DNA of 64,000 nt from Pseudomonas taeanensis MS-3 (GTDB lineage Bacteria > Pseudomonadota > Gammaproteobacteria > Pseudomonadales > Pseudomonadaceae): positions 1,345,914 to 1,409,913 of the forward strand of contig NZ_AWSQ01000001.1 of NCBI RefSeq assembly GCF_000498575.2. The letters run 5' to 3'. Below, one piece after another: positions 1 to 10,853 of this stretch. Every line of letters starts with the position of its first letter. Positions within the stretch are counted from its first letter, which is position 1. The translations under genes were made by a program, and so were the position numbers. The notes beneath the pieces were generated by a model. It saw nothing but the letters and a program-made list of their open reading frames with translations, did not search any database and had not been told where the DNA came from.

Positions 1-252
1 ATTCGTGCCGATGCGGATCGTCAGCGGCGCGTGTTGTTGGCAGAAGCTTACCGTCAGGCTGAAGAGCTGCGCGGTGAGGGCGATGCTCAGGCCGCGGCAA
101 TTTATGCCGGGGCTTATGGTCAGGATCAAGAGTTTTACTCTTTCTACCGCAGCTTGAAGGCTTATCGTGAAAGCTTCGCGGACAAGAGTGATGTGCTGGT
201 ACTCGACCCCAACAGCGACTTCTTCCGTTATCTGGAAAAGTCCAAGCCCTGA
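1..252 (+). CDS. hflC: HflC C-terminal end (FtsH protease modulator), partial
   Basis: These are the last 83 residues of HflC; the gene begins left of the window. HflC pairs with HflK in an SPFH/prohibitin-type inner-membrane complex that cages the FtsH protease and limits its access to membrane substrates. What is visible is the Ala/Glu/Gln-rich helical tail (LLAEAYRQAEELRGEGDAQA, then YSFYRSLKAYRESF) and the family's usual ending LDPNSDFFRYL before the stop. The reading frame is open from base 1. A hairpin without a U-run (about 259-287) and then a good terminator (321-343) follow, so the hflKC transcript probably ends before the next gene. Confidence 0.93.
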   Translation: MRADADRQRRVLLAEAYRQAEELRGEGDAQAAAIYAGAYGQDQEFYSFYRSLKAYRESFADKSDVLVLDPNSDFFRYLEKSKP

Positions 253-320
253 GTCGAGCCCCGGCGGGCGCTAGCCGTCCGCCGGGGTGACCGTCGCAGA
301 AAACGTGGTATGATGCGGCA

Positions 321-343
321 GCCGGGATAATCCCGGCTTTTTT
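321..343 (+). terminator. Intrinsic terminator after hflC
   Basis: A 7-bp stem GCCGGGA/TCCCGGC with a 3-nt loop is followed directly by six T residues. It lies only 16 bases before the DUF2065 start codon, so it either ends the hflKC transcript or attenuates read-through into DUF2065-hisZ-purA. Confidence 0.75.
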
Positions 344-358
344 GCGTCTGTGGGAATC

Positions 359-544
359 ATGTGGCAGGAACTGAGCATTGCGATTTGTTTAGTGTTAGTG
401 CTGGAAGGCATCCTGCCCTTTCTCTACCCACGCCGTTGGCGTGGGGTGATCGAACAGCTGGTACGGCTGTCGGATCGACAGCTACGTCTGATGGGGCTGG
501 CCAGCATGCTGCTGGGTACGGCTCTCCTTTATCTGCTTCACTGA
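359..544 (+). CDS. DUF2065 family small inner-membrane protein (YjeT-like)
   Basis: A 61-residue protein with two hydrophobic segments (about residues 4-22 and 43-60) joined by a basic loop containing YPRRWR. This matches the DUF2065/YjeT family, whose molecular function is unknown; the position between hflC and hisZ is conserved in Pseudomonas. I chose the ATG at 359 (MWQELSI); an in-frame GTG nine bases upstream (350) is possible but would sit even closer to the terminator hairpin. A membrane-associated role linked to HflKC is only an inference from the neighbourhood. Confidence 0.85.
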   Translation: MWQELSIAICLVLVLEGILPFLYPRRWRGVIEQLVRLSDRQLRLMGLASMLLGTALLYLLH

Positions 545-581
545 TGGCTTGTGCCGCCCGGATCAAGAGGGGAATGGCGAA

Positions 582-1769
582 ATGGCAACGGTAGACCGCT
601 GGCTACTGCCAGATGGCATCGAAGAAGTACTGCCGCCGGAAGCGGCGCGCATCGAAGTGGCGCGTCGCGAGATGCTGGATCTATTTCAGCGCTGGGGCTA
701 TGAGTTCGTGGTGACGCCGCACATCGAATATCTGGAATCACTGCTGACTGGTGCGGGCAGGGATTTGGATCTGCGCACCTTCAAGGTGACTGATCCGCTG
801 TCCGGCCGGCAAATGGGCTTTCGCGCAGACATCACGCCGCAGGTGGCGCGTATCGATGCGCATACCTTGCGGCGCGAAGGGCCGAGTCGGTTGTGCTATG
901 CCGGTAGCGTATTGCACGCTCAGCCGCGCGCGCTGACCACCTCGCGCAGCCCTATCCAGCTGGGCGCTGAGTTGTATGGTGATGCCAGCCCGGCCAGCGA
1001 TGTCGAGGTCATCAGTCTGCTTGTGGACATGCTCGAGCTGGCGATAGTGCCGGACGTGCATATGGACCTTGGGCATGTTGGTATCTATCGCGGCCTGGCA
1101 CGTGAGGCTGGGTTGTCCAGTGAGGTCGAGCAGCAGTTGTTCGATGCGCTGCAGCGCAAGGCCATGGATGAGATCACGGCACTGACCGAGTCGCTGCCAG
1201 CGCCGCTGAGCAAGATGCTGCGCGCCTTGGCCGAGCTCTGTGGTGGCCGTGAAGTGCTGGATCTGGCCCAGGCCTGTCTGGTTGAGGCGCCGGATGACGT
1301 GCATGCCGCGCTGGATGATTTGCTGGCGATTGCCGATGCGCTGAGTCTGCGTTACCCGGAGTTGCCGCTGTACTTTGATCTGGGCGAGTTGCGTGGCTAT
1401 CACTACCACACGGGTGTGGTGTTCGCGGCGTTCGTGCCGAGTGTCGGCCAGTCGATTGCCCAGGGCGGTCGTTATGATGACATCGGCGCCGATTTCGGTC
1501 GCGCACGCCCGGCGACGGGGTTTTCTACTGATTTGAAAACCCTGGTCAGTCTGGGGCGGATGCAGTTGGTGGAGCCGTCGGCCGGTATCTGGGCGCCGGA
1601 CAATCATGATGTCTATCTGTGGCAGGCGGTGCAGCAACTGCGCGGCGAAGGCTCGCGGGTCGTCCAGGCATTGCCTGGGCAAGCGTTGGCTGATGCGCAT
1701 GAGGCGGGCTGTGATCGCCAGTTGTTGTTGAGCGATGGCCGTTGGCAGGTGGCGCCGCTGGCGTCCTGA
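582..1769 (+). CDS. hisZ: ATP phosphoribosyltransferase regulatory subunit HisZ
   Basis: HisZ is a histidyl-tRNA synthetase paralogue that has no aminoacylation role and instead binds the short-form HisG, giving the first enzyme of histidine biosynthesis its activity and feedback control. At 395 residues it shows the class II synthetase-like core: [19 protein letters not shown] near residue 40, a motif-2-like [15 protein letters not shown] near residue 85, and [12 protein letters not shown] near residue 295. It is shorter than a true HisRS and lacks the anticodon-binding domain. The start at 582 follows a clear AGAGGGGA eight bases upstream; the frame is open further 5' without a better start. 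purA follows in the same direction, a conserved pairing. Confidence 0.95.
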   Translation: MATVDRWLLPDGIEEVLPPEAARIEVARREMLDLFQRWGYEFVVTPHIEYLESLLTGAGRDLDLRTFKVTDPLSGRQMGFRADITPQVARIDAHTLRREGPSRLCYAGSVLHAQPRALTTSRSPIQLGAELYGDASPASDVEVISLLVDMLELAIVPDVHMDLGHVGIYRGLAREAGLSSEVEQQLFDALQRKAMDEITALTESLPAPLSKMLRALAELCGGREVLDLAQACLVEAPDDVHAALDDLLAIADALSLRYPELPLYFDLGELRGYHYHTGVVFAAFVPSVGQSIAQGGRYDDIGADFGRARPATGFSTDLKTLVSLGRMQLVEPSAGIWAPDNHDVYLWQAVQQLRGEGSRVVQALPGQALADAHEAGCDRQLLLSDGRWQVAPLAS

Positions 1770-3119
<1,350 letters not shown>

Positions 3120-3137
3120 TCGATAGTTGTGCGTATG

Positions 3138-3174
3138 GACAAAGGGTCGCCATGAGCGACCCTTTGTCGTTTTC
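3138..3174 (+). terminator. Intrinsic terminator after purA
   Basis: A 13-bp perfect stem (GACAAAGGGTCGC pairing with GCGACCCTTTGTC) with a 5-nt loop is followed by GTTTTC. It sits 18 bases after the purA stop codon. Confidence 0.85.
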
Positions 3175-3264
3175 TGGTCTCGCAAAGTCATTGGTTGTTG
3201 TGTGGGGCTTAATAAATCCTTGAGTCCGCCGTTATAGCTCGTACGGTCGTTAGGAGTATTTGCT

Positions 3265-5199
3265 GTGTCTGCCATTCTTTCGTTGTTGCACAGTCGCTTG
3301 CTGCGGCCAGTCTTCTTGGCCTTGGGTGTCGCATTGCTGTTGCAGGTGCTCGTGGCGGTTGTATTGACGCGTGGGACGGTTGCGACCCTGGTCGCTGACC
3401 TGGGGGCCGGGCTGCGGGCCGATATCCGGCGCCTGGAGGAAGAGTTGGGGCAAGCTGGGCGTGAGGTGAAGGGCAGTCTTGAAGGTCTTTCCGTGCGGAC
3501 TCAGGCGCAGCTGGCAGAAGGCCTTTCGGCGCGATTGTCGGAGGAGCAGGCGCAGTTGCGTGGGGTGTTGGAGGCTAATCTCCAGAGTTCGGCGGACGAT
3601 CTGGCGCAGCTGCTTGCGGCCGTCGCACCCAAGGCGGTCTGGGATAATGATGCGCCGGCGTTAACCGAGTTGGTGAGGGTGGCTCATCGCAATCCAGCGG
3701 TGCTCTTTGCTGTGTATTTCGATGCCGAGGGCAAGCGTCTGACGCGGCACTTGAATCGCCAGGATGCGCGGGTGAAGGCGCTGCAGGCCAAGGGCGAGGG
3801 GCGCGGTGCGCTGGCTAAGGTGCTCCAGGCTGCTTCCGCAGATCCCGGTGTCTATCTCGCTGAGGCGTCAATCAGTCCGATGGGCGAGGAGATCGGTAGA
3901 GTGCTGCTGGGGGTGTCGACGGTCGCGGTGGATGAGGAGTTGACCGCGCTGGATCAGCGTTTTGCGGCGTTGATCGATGGCAGTGGTCGATTGGTCTCCG
4001 AGAGTTTGAGTGGGGCGGCGGCGGACAGTAGTGCGGCATTGGCGGCGCGGTTGAATGCGGCGCGCGAGGCGGCTGGCGGTATGGAGCAAAGCAGTCGGGT
4101 GGTGGTGGAGCGCGCCGCTGCGGACTTGCGTTGGAGTATCAGTCTGGGCTTGGCGCTGGTCGGGCTGGCGATTTTGTTGGTATTGGCGCTGGTGTTGGGG
4201 CGTCGGGTGGTCAGCAAGCTGCATACACTGATTGCGGTGCTGAATGACTGGGCGGCGGGCGAGGGTGATTTGACGCGTCGGGTTGAGTTGGACAGCCGGG
4301 ATGAAATTGGCGACATGGCGGCGGCAGTCAATCGTTTCGTGGCCAAGCTACAGCCTATCGTGCGTGAGGCGGGAGAGGTGGCTGTACGCACGGGGCACGA
4401 AATTGCTCATCTGGCTTCGCGCAGTGCGGCGGCTGAGGCCGCGGCCGGGCGCCAGCGCGACGAGGTGGCCGGCAGCCTGCAGGACTTGGCGCTGATGGCG
4501 GACGAGGCACAGGCGGAAAGCCAGGCCATGCAGGAGGCCTTGCGGCGGGTGGCGGCGATCCGTCAGGCGGCTCAAGACAATGCGGCGATTGCGGCGCGAG
4601 TGGGTGGTTCGATCGAGGAGTTGGTGCTGCGCGTCGAAACCGGCACTGGAGTGATTGAGCGGCTGGCGCGGCAAAGTGAGCAGATCGAGGTGGTGTTGAC
4701 GGTGATTCATGGTATTGCCGAGCAAACCAACCTACTGGCGTTGAACGCAGCCATCGAGGCGGCACGGGCGGGCGAGAGTGGTCGCGGTTTTGCAGTGGTG
4801 GCCGACGAGGTGCGCGCGCTGGCAAGCAAGACCCAGCAGTCGACTGGGGATATTCAGGCGCATATCGAGGGGTTGCAAAAGGGGGCGCGGGAGGCGGTTG
4901 CTGCCATAGGTCAGGCGGCGCAGCAGGCGAATCAGGGCTTGGCGGCGTTGCGTGAAAGCGATCTGGTGCAGCAGTCTGTCCAGGCTGCGGTGGAGGAGGT
5001 GCATGGTGCAATTAATGCCGCAACTCTGGCTGCGGCCCATCAGGCCGAGGGGGCGGGTGCGGTGCGTGGGCGGGTCGAGGTGATTCATGCCGAGGCTCAG
5101 CGCGCGGCCGAGGCGGTGGCGGCGACTGCGAGTAGTGGTCGGGAGCTCGATGGTCTGGCTGCTCAGCTAAAGGCTAGCTTGGGTCAGTTCCGCGTTTAA
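3265..5199 (+). CDS. Methyl-accepting chemotaxis protein
   Basis: A 644-residue transmembrane chemoreceptor that would signal ligand occupancy to CheA/CheW. Order of parts: TM1 (about 12-32); a periplasmic region that starts with a long Glu/Gln/Leu-rich coiled-coil stretch and ends before TM2 (about 290-312, [19 protein letters not shown]); a HAMP linker with [13 protein letters not shown]; and the cytoplasmic hairpin whose tip [20 protein letters not shown] lies near 483-502. No C-terminal CheR-tethering pentapeptide is visible. It starts at GTG with TAGGAG nine bases upstream. It stands alone between purA and tRNA-Leu, so the ligand cannot be guessed from context. Confidence 0.92.
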   Translation: MSAILSLLHSRLLRPVFLALGVALLLQVLVAVVLTRGTVATLVADLGAGLRADIRRLEEELGQAGREVKGSLEGLSVRTQAQLAEGLSARLSEEQAQLRGVLEANLQSSADDLAQLLAAVAPKAVWDNDAPALTELVRVAHRNPAVLFAVYFDAEGKRLTRHLNRQDARVKALQAKGEGRGALAKVLQAASADPGVYLAEASISPMGEEIGRVLLGVSTVAVDEELTALDQRFAALIDGSGRLVSESLSGAAADSSAALAARLNAAREAAGGMEQSSRVVVERAAADLRWSISLGLALVGLAILLVLALVLGRRVVSKLHTLIAVLNDWAAGEGDLTRRVELDSRDEIGDMAAAVNRFVAKLQPIVREAGEVAVRTGHEIAHLASRSAAAEAAAGRQRDEVAGSLQDLALMADEAQAESQAMQEALRRVAAIRQAAQDNAAIAARVGGSIEELVLRVETGTGVIERLARQSEQIEVVLTVIHGIAEQTNLLALNAAIEAARAGESGRGFAVVADEVRALASKTQQSTGDIQAHIEGLQKGAREAVAAIGQAAQQANQGLAALRESDLVQQSVQAAVEEVHGAINAATLAAAHQAEGAGAVRGRVEVIHAEAQRAAEAVAATASSGRELDGLAAQLKASLGQFRV

Positions 5200-5300
5200 C
5201 GGTGGCGTGGTGGAGGGCTCGGTGGCGACTTGTGCGCTGGGCCTTGTGTGTTAGCTGCTAGTTGTGCGTCGCTGTGATAAATGCCCTATTTTCAGGCAAT

Positions 5301-5329
5301 AAAAAACCGAGCGCTTGGCTCGGTTTTTT
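5301..5329. terminator. Bidirectional intrinsic terminator
   Basis: A run of six A, stem CCGAGC/GCTCGG with a 5-nt loop, then six T. It can end the chemoreceptor transcript on the plus strand and the tRNA-Leu transcript on the minus strand. Confidence 0.85.
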
Positions 5330-5333
5330 GAAT

Positions 5334-5420
5334 TGGTGCCCAGGAGAAGACTCGAACTTCCACGACCGTAAGGTCACCAGCACCTGAAGCTGGCGTGTCT
5401 ACCAATTTCACCACCTGGGC
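5334..5420 (-). tRNA. tRNA-Leu (anticodon CAG)
   Basis: Read on the minus strand this is an 87-nt class II tRNA with encoded 3' CCA. The acceptor stem GCCCAGG/CCTGGGC is perfect, the anticodon stem CCAGC/GCTGG encloses the loop TTCAGGT with anticodon CAG, a variable arm (TGACCTTACGGTCGTG region) is present as expected for leucine tRNAs, and the T loop TTCGAGT is intact. It decodes CUG. The terminator at 5301-5329 lies just 3'. It stands alone and I see no integrase or duplicated 3' end that would mark it as an integration site here. Confidence 0.97.
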
Positions 5421-5626
5421 GTAGATTGCAAATTATGTTCGTTTGCTATCAACTACAACTACGTTTGCCGTCGTTGTGGCGCGCATAATACGGATCGACT
5501 TTTTACTTGTAAACCCCTGGGGTTAAAAAATTTTATTCCGTGTGTCGGGCTGACCCAAGCAGTGGTTTCGCGCTTCAATAGGCATATGGAAAACCGACTT
5601 TATATAGAAAAGGTGAACTCTCTCTA

Positions 5627-8197
5627 ATGGCCGATTGGCAATCCCTCGATCCCGAGGCCGCTCGTGAAGCGGAAAAATATGAAAACCCCATTCCGAGTCG
5701 CGAGCTGATTCTGCAGCACCTCGCCGAGCGTGGCTCCGCTGCAAATCGCGAGCAGCTGGTCGAAGAGCTCGGCTTGGTCAGCGACGAGCAGGTCGAGGCC
5801 TTGCGCCGCCGCTTGCGGGCTATGGAGCGTGACGGTCAGCTGATTTATACCCGGCGCGGCACTTATGCCCCGGTGGACAAGCTCGATCTGATCCTTGGGC
5901 GCGTCAGCGGCCATCGCGATGGTTTCGGTTTCCTGATTCCCGACGATGGCAGTGATGACCTGTTCCTCAGCCCGGCGCAGATGCGTCTGGTGTTCGATGG
6001 CGATCGGGCTTTGGCGCGCGTTTCTGGTCTCGATCGACGTGGCCGTCGTGAGGGGGCGATTGTCGAAGTGATCTCTCGTGGCCATGAAAGTATCGTGGGT
6101 CGTTACTACGAAGAGAGCGGTATCGGCTTCGTGGTTGCCGACAACCCGAAGATTCAGCAGGAAGTTCTGGTAACGCCTGGGCGCAATAACGGGGCTAAGC
6201 AAGGGCAGTTCGTCGAGGTAAAAATTACCCACTGGCCGACTCCGCGATTCCAACCACAGGGCGATGTGCTCGAGGTGGTCGGCAACTACATGGCGCCGGG
6301 CATGGAGATCGATGTGGCGCTGCGCAGCTATGATCTGCCGCATGTGTGGCCCGACGCGGTGGTCAAGGAGGCCCACAAGCTCAAGCCGGAAGTCGAGGAG
6401 AAGGACAAGGAGAAACGCGTCGACTTGCGTCATCTGCCTTTCGTGACCATCGACGGCGAAGATGCCCGCGACTTCGACGATGCGGTTTATTGCGAGAAGA
6501 GTGGCGGTAGCTGGCGCCTGTTTTCGGGTGGCTGGAAACTCTACGTGGCCATCGCCGATGTATCGCATTACGTGAAAATTGGTTCGGCCCTGGACGACGA
6601 GGCGCAGGTGCGTGGTAACTCGGTGTATTTCCCCGAGCGGGTCATTCCGATGTTGCCGGAGGAGTTGTCCAACGGCTTGTGCTCGCTCAATCCGCAGGTG
6701 GATAGGCTGGCCATGGTCTGCGAGATGACCATCTCGAAGACCGGCAAGATGACCGATTACCAGTTCTATGAGGCGGTAATCCATTCCCATGCACGGCTGA
6801 CCTACAACAAGGTCAGTGCCATGCTCGAGCAGCCGAAGAGCAGTGAGGGCAAGGCGTTGCGCGGCGAGTACAGCGAGGTGTTGCCGCACCTCAAACAGCT
6901 CTATTCGCTGTATCAGGTGCTGCTGTCTGCGCGGCATGAGCGCGGCGCCATCGATTTCGAGACCCAGGAAACGCGGATCATCTTCGGTGCCGATCGCAAG
7001 ATCGCCGAGATCCGACCCACTCAGCGCAACGATGCACACAAGTTGATCGAGGAGTGCATGTTGGCTGCCAACGTGGCCACCGCGGCATTCATGCAGAAAC
7101 ATGAGATCCCGGCGCTGTACCGCGTGCATGACGGCCCGCCGCCCGAGCGTCTGGAGAAGCTCAAGGCGTTTCTCGCGGAGCTGGGCTTGTCGCTGCACCG
7201 CGGTAAAGCCAAAGACGGCCCGTCGCCCAAGGATTATCAGGCCCTGCTGGAAACTATTCGCGAGCGCCCGGATTATCACCTGATTCAGACGGTGATGCTG
7301 CGCTCGCTCAGTCAGGCGGTGTATAGCGCCGACAACCAAGGTCACTTCGGTCTGAACTACGAAGCCTATGCCCACTTCACCTCGCCGATTCGGCGCTACC
7401 CTGACTTGCTGATCCATCGGGCGATTCGCAGCGTGATCCGCTCCAAGCGCGACACACCGCATGTGCAGCGGGCTGGTGCCGCGAGCATGCCGAAGGCACG
7501 CATTTATCCTTACGATGAGCCGGCGCTGGAGCAGCTCGGTGAGCAGTGTTCGATGTCCGAGCGGCGCGCCGATGAGGCGACTCGCGACGTGGTGAACTGG
7601 CTGAAGTGCGAGTTCATGAAGGACCGTGTCGGTGAAACCTTCCCGGGCGTGATCACCGCCGTTACCGGTTTTGGTCTCTTCGTCGAGCTGAAGGATATTT
7701 ACGTCGAAGGTTTGGTGCACGTCACTGCGCTACCGGGCGATTACTACCACTTCGACCCTGTACATCACCGCCTCGCAGGCGAGCGCAGCGGTCGCAATTT
7801 CCGACTGGGCGACAGTGTCGAAGTGAAGGTCATGCGCGTCGATCTGGATGAGCGCAAGATCGACTTCGAAATGGCCCAGAGCGTGATCGACGCGCCGGTC
7901 GGCCGCAAAGGTCGCGGTGCCGAGCCAGCGGCTCCGTCTGGTCGTGCGCGGGCAGGCAAGGCCACTGCGGCAAAGGGCGACCCGCACTACGGTAATGCCG
8001 ATGTGAGGAAGAGTCGCGAGGTCAAGCAGGCGCTACTCGCCGAGTCCAAGGGCAAGGGGCGTGGCGGCAAGGGCGAGGCGGCTAAGCCAGCGAGTAAAGA
8101 TGGCAAGCCGAGCAAGCACCGCAAGGGGCCGGCCAAGGCCGGTGCAGCCTCTACAGGCAGCACGGGTGGTCCACGCAAGCGTAAGGCGAAATCATGA
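5627..8197 (+). CDS. rnr: Ribonuclease R
   Basis: RNase R is a processive 3'-to-5' hydrolytic exoribonuclease that unwinds structured RNA and takes part in mRNA decay, rRNA quality control and trans-translation. The 856-residue protein shows an N-terminal winged-helix region (SRELILQHLAERGSAANREQ, residues 24-43), cold-shock domains, the RNB catalytic domain from about residue 265 with VTIDGEDARDFDDAV carrying the metal-binding aspartates, an S1 domain from about 665 (VGETFPGVITAVTGFGLFVE), and a long Lys/Gly/Ala-rich basic tail from about 770. Its stop overlaps the rlmB start by four bases (ATGA), so the two are translationally coupled. Confidence 0.97.
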   Translation: MADWQSLDPEAAREAEKYENPIPSRELILQHLAERGSAANREQLVEELGLVSDEQVEALRRRLRAMERDGQLIYTRRGTYAPVDKLDLILGRVSGHRDGFGFLIPDDGSDDLFLSPAQMRLVFDGDRALARVSGLDRRGRREGAIVEVISRGHESIVGRYYEESGIGFVVADNPKIQQEVLVTPGRNNGAKQGQFVEVKITHWPTPRFQPQGDVLEVVGNYMAPGMEIDVALRSYDLPHVWPDAVVKEAHKLKPEVEEKDKEKRVDLRHLPFVTIDGEDARDFDDAVYCEKSGGSWRLFSGGWKLYVAIADVSHYVKIGSALDDEAQVRGNSVYFPERVIPMLPEELSNGLCSLNPQVDRLAMVCEMTISKTGKMTDYQFYEAVIHSHARLTYNKVSAMLEQPKSSEGKALRGEYSEVLPHLKQLYSLYQVLLSARHERGAIDFETQETRIIFGADRKIAEIRPTQRNDAHKLIEECMLAANVATAAFMQKHEIPALYRVHDGPPPERLEKLKAFLAELGLSLHRGKAKDGPSPKDYQALLETIRERPDYHLIQTVMLRSLSQAVYSADNQGHFGLNYEAYAHFTSPIRRYPDLLIHRAIRSVIRSKRDTPHVQRAGAASMPKARIYPYDEPALEQLGEQCSMSERRADEATRDVVNWLKCEFMKDRVGETFPGVITAVTGFGLFVELKDIYVEGLVHVTALPGDYYHFDPVHHRLAGERSGRNFRLGDSVEVKVMRVDLDERKIDFEMAQSVIDAPVGRKGRGAEPAAPSGRARAGKATAAKGDPHYGNADVRKSREVKQALLAESKGKGRGGKGEAAKPASKDGKPSKHRKGPAKAGAASTGSTGGPRKRKAKS

Positions 8198-8946
8198 GTC
8201 AGTTGGAAAAGATCTATGGCCTGCATGCTGTAGAAGCGCTGTTGCGTCACCACCCGAAGCGGGTCAAGCAGGTGTGGTTGGCCGAGGGGCGTAATGACCC
8301 CCGGGTGCAGACCTTGGTCGAGTTGGCATCCCAGGCGCGGGTGTCGGTCGGTCAGTGTGAGCGTCGTGAAATGGACGTGTGGGTCGAGGGGGTGCACCAG
8401 GGCGTGGTGGCTGATGTCACGCCGAGCCAGGTGTGGGGCGAGGCGATGCTCGAAGAGCTGCTCGATCGTGCCGAAGGAGTGCCGCTGCTATTGGTGTTGG
8501 ATGGCGTGACCGACCCGCACAATCTCGGCGCCTGTTTGCGTACCGCTGATGCCGCTGGGGCTCTGGCGGTGATCGTGCCGAAAGACAAGTCCGCCACGCT
8601 CAACGCTACCGTGCGCAAGGTCGCCTGTGGGGCCGCCGAAGTCATACCGCTGGTGGCGGTGACCAACCTGGCGCGCAGTCTGGAAAAACTCCAGCAGCGT
8701 GGTCTGTGGGTGGTCGGCACGGCAGGTGAGGCTGAGCAGGAGCTGTATCAGCAGGACCTGACCGGACCGACAGTGCTGATCATGGGCGCCGAAGGCAAGG
8801 GCATGCGCCGACTGACGCGCGAGCACTGCGACTACCTGGTCAAACTGCCAATGGCCGGCAGTGTTAGCAGCCTCAATGTCTCGGTGGCCACTGGGGTCTG
8901 TCTGTTCGAGGCTTTGCGTCAGCGCCAGGGTAAAGTGCGCGCCTGA
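8194..8946 (+). CDS. rlmB: 23S rRNA (guanosine-2'-O-)-methyltransferase RlmB
   Basis: RlmB methylates the 2'-OH of G2251 in the 23S rRNA P loop with S-adenosylmethionine. The 250-residue protein has an N-terminal L30e-like substrate-binding part and a C-terminal SPOUT knot with the three TrmH/SpoU motifs: DGVTDPHNLGACLRTADAAG (about 105-124), IMGAEGKGMRRL (about 196-207) and LPMAGSVSSLNVSVA (about 217-231). It overlaps rnr by four bases, the usual arrangement in this lineage. Two hairpins without T-runs follow (8951-8973 and 8986-9011). Confidence 0.97.
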   Translation: MSQLEKIYGLHAVEALLRHHPKRVKQVWLAEGRNDPRVQTLVELASQARVSVGQCERREMDVWVEGVHQGVVADVTPSQVWGEAMLEELLDRAEGVPLLLVLDGVTDPHNLGACLRTADAAGALAVIVPKDKSATLNATVRKVACGAAEVIPLVAVTNLARSLEKLQQRGLWVVGTAGEAEQELYQQDLTGPTVLIMGAEGKGMRRLTREHCDYLVKLPMAGSVSSLNVSVATGVCLFEALRQRQGKVRA

Positions 8947-8985
8947 TCCGCGCGGCCCCTGCTCAGGGGCGCGACAAGTTGGCAA

Positions 8986-9011
8986 GACTCGGCGGGGCTA
9001 CCTGCCGAGTC
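8986..9011 (+). other. Hairpin downstream of rlmB
   Basis: An 8-bp perfect stem GACTCGGC/GCCGAGTC lies 39 bases after rlmB, preceded by a second GC-rich hairpin around 8951-8973. There is no T-run, so this is more likely an RNA 3'-end stabiliser or weak terminator than a strong intrinsic terminator. Confidence 0.45.
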
Positions 9012-9070
9012 TCGCGATCTGCAAGCTGGCCCCGTATTTGGCCGGTTGTTCAAATAATCACCAGTTCGCC

Positions 9071-9099
9071 TTGCGTAGGCTAGGGTGCTTCTCTAGAAT
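9071..9099 (+). promoter_or_regulatory. Sigma-70 promoter of the rpsF operon
   Basis: TTGCGT (9071-9076) and TAGAAT (9094-9099) are separated by exactly 17 bases, placing the start site near 9106 and leaving a leader of about 110 bases before rpsF. A long leader of this kind is common where an S6:S18 complex represses its own mRNA; that control is an inference here. Confidence 0.65.
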
Positions 9100-9217
9100 G
9101 GCGCCCCTTGTCGCGACGGCAGGTGCTCTTGTGCCCTCCGTCTGGCAAGACACACAGTGTCATTCACTCCTTGTCTGACCACAGCAAGTGGCAGGCTACA
9201 ACCCGTAAGGAGCATTT

Positions 9218-9643
9218 ATGCGTCATTACGAAATCATCTTTCTGGTTCACCCGGACCAGAGCGAGCAAGTCGGCGGCATGGTTGAGCGTTACACCAAGCT
9301 GATCGAAGAAGACGGCGGCAAAATCCACCGTCTGGAAGATTGGGGCCGTCGTCAGCTGGCTTACGCCATCAACAACGTCCACAAGGCCCACTACGTGATG
9401 CTCAACGTAGAGTGCACCGGCAAAGCCCTGGCTGAGCTGGAAGACAACTTCCGTTACAACGATGCGGTGATCCGTAATCTGGTCATCCGTCGCGACGAAG
9501 CCGTTATCGAGCAGTCTGAAATGCTCAAGGCTGAGGAAAATCGTAGCGAGCGCCGCGAGCGTCGTGACCGTCCTGAGCACACTGATTCCGCCGATGGCGA
9601 TAGCAGTGATAACAGCGACGCCAGCGATAACGCTGACGAGTAA
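9218..9643 (+). CDS. rpsF: 30S ribosomal protein S6
   Basis: S6 binds with S18 to the central domain of 16S rRNA in the platform of the small subunit. The 141-residue protein begins with the canonical [18 protein letters not shown] and carries [33 protein letters not shown] family sequence. The C-terminal 25 residues are Ser/Asp-rich and acidic ([14 protein letters not shown]), the region where E. coli S6 receives extra glutamates. AAGGAG lies seven bases upstream of the ATG. It is first in the rpsF-rpsR-DUF2232-rplI operon. Confidence 0.98.
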   Translation: MRHYEIIFLVHPDQSEQVGGMVERYTKLIEEDGGKIHRLEDWGRRQLAYAINNVHKAHYVMLNVECTGKALAELEDNFRYNDAVIRNLVIRRDEAVIEQSEMLKAEENRSERRERRDRPEHTDSADGDSSDNSDASDNADE

Positions 9644-9671
9644 TCCACGGACCTATTGAGGAGCCACTCTC

Positions 9672-9902
9672 ATGGCACGTTTTTTCCGTCGTCGTAAGTT
9701 CTGCCGTTTCACCGCTGAAAACGTGAAGGAGATCGATTACAAAGATCTCAACACCTTGAAAGCTTATGTATCTGAAACCGGCAAGATCGTTCCTAGCCGT
9801 ATCACCGGTACCAAGGCTCGTTATCAGCGTCAGCTGGCTACCGCTATCAAGCGCGCCCGCTTCCTGGCCCTGCTGCCCTACACCGACAGCCACGGCCACT
9901 GA
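9672..9902 (+). CDS. rpsR: 30S ribosomal protein S18
   Basis: S18 is the S6 partner in the 30S platform. The 76-residue protein is of normal length with the family sequence [20 protein letters not shown], the central [20 protein letters not shown] and the conserved [10 protein letters not shown] end. It lies 28 bases after rpsF with a GAGGAG ribosome binding site, so the two partners are made together. Basic throughout, as expected for an rRNA-binding protein. Confidence 0.98.
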   Translation: MARFFRRRKFCRFTAENVKEIDYKDLNTLKAYVSETGKIVPSRITGTKARYQRQLATAIKRARFLALLPYTDSHGH

Positions 9903-9938
9903 GACCGGATGCTCGACAAGTAGTAAGGGATAAATCGC

Positions 9939-10832
9939 ATGCGCGCCTTAGCTGAATTCATTATGCGCGGCCGTATGCAGGCCACTCTTGTGGTGGTCGT
10001 TTCTGCGGCATTGCCGCTGTTGTTCTGGTTAAGTGCCGCCGCCGGAAGCTTAGTGCTCCTGCGGCGTGGTTTGAGTGATGCCCTGGGCATCCTCGTTTGG
10101 GCCCTGCTGCCGGCTATTGGCTGGTGGTATTTCGGTGAGCCGCGCACCCTGTTGGTGTTGCTCGGTGCGCTGGGGCTGGCGTTGTTGTTGCGCGCCAGCC
10201 AGTCCTGGAATCGCGTGCTGCTGTGCAGCGTGGCCTTGGGTCTGGTGTATGGGGTGGTTTTGGGTGCGGTGTTCCGCGAACCCATCGCGGCAATGGCAGG
10301 TGAGCTGCAAAAGCTCCTGCCGCAAATGCTCGATGGGGTTCACCAGCAGATGTCGGTGAACGAGCGAGTGCGCCTGGATAGCCTGATTGCACCGGTGCTG
10401 ACCGGTTTGATAGCGGCATTGTTGCAGATAGTCAGCCTGCTCAGCCTGATGTTGGGGCGTTATTGGCAGGCGCTGTTGTATAACCCCGGTGGTTTCGGGC
10501 GCGAGTTTCGCGCGTTGAGGCTACCGCCGGCACCGGCGATGTTGCTGCTGGTTGGCATGCTGATCGGTCCCAATCTGGGGCCTGAGCTGGCCATGTTGAC
10601 TCCGCTGTGCAGTGTGCCGCTGGTGTTCGCTGGCATCGCCCTGTTGCACGGGCTGGTGGCACAAAAGCGACTGGCCAAGTTCTGGTTGGTTGGGTTGTAC
10701 ATCACGCTGCTGCTGTTTATGCAGCTGACGTATCCGTTACTGGTGGTTTTGGCCATTGTCGACAGCCTGTTTGATTTTCGTGGTCGCTTCGAGCGCAAGC
10801 ATGGCTCTGGCCCCGCGAACGGTGAAGGTTAA
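9939..10832 (+). CDS. DUF2232-type polytopic membrane protein
   Basis: A 297-residue, very hydrophobic protein with about eight predicted membrane spans (for example LVVVVSAALPLLFWLSAAAG near residues 14-33 and a last pair before a short basic tail). It resembles the YybS/DUF2232 membrane family found between rpsR and rplI in Pseudomonas; the family resembles energy-coupling-factor S components but has no proven substrate here. It lies within the ribosomal protein operon, 36 bases after rpsR and 21 before rplI, and so is cotranscribed. I do not assign a function beyond an inner-membrane protein. Confidence 0.8.
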   Translation: MRALAEFIMRGRMQATLVVVVSAALPLLFWLSAAAGSLVLLRRGLSDALGILVWALLPAIGWWYFGEPRTLLVLLGALGLALLLRASQSWNRVLLCSVALGLVYGVVLGAVFREPIAAMAGELQKLLPQMLDGVHQQMSVNERVRLDSLIAPVLTGLIAALLQIVSLLSLMLGRYWQALLYNPGGFGREFRALRLPPAPAMLLLVGMLIGPNLGPELAMLTPLCSVPLVFAGIALLHGLVAQKRLAKFWLVGLYITLLLFMQLTYPLLVVLAIVDSLFDFRGRFERKHGSGPANGEG

Positions 10833-10853
10833 AAGTTAAGAGGTTATTACCAA

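Noticed and set aside
5334..5420. tRNA-Leu as an integration (att) site for a mobile element
   Set aside because: There is no integrase, no direct copy of the tRNA 3' end nearby, and both flanks are core genes in conserved order.
5624..7720. A 698-codon minus-strand frame opposite rnr
   Set aside because: Shadow of the highly conserved RNase R coding frame; no start signal and no recognisable domain.
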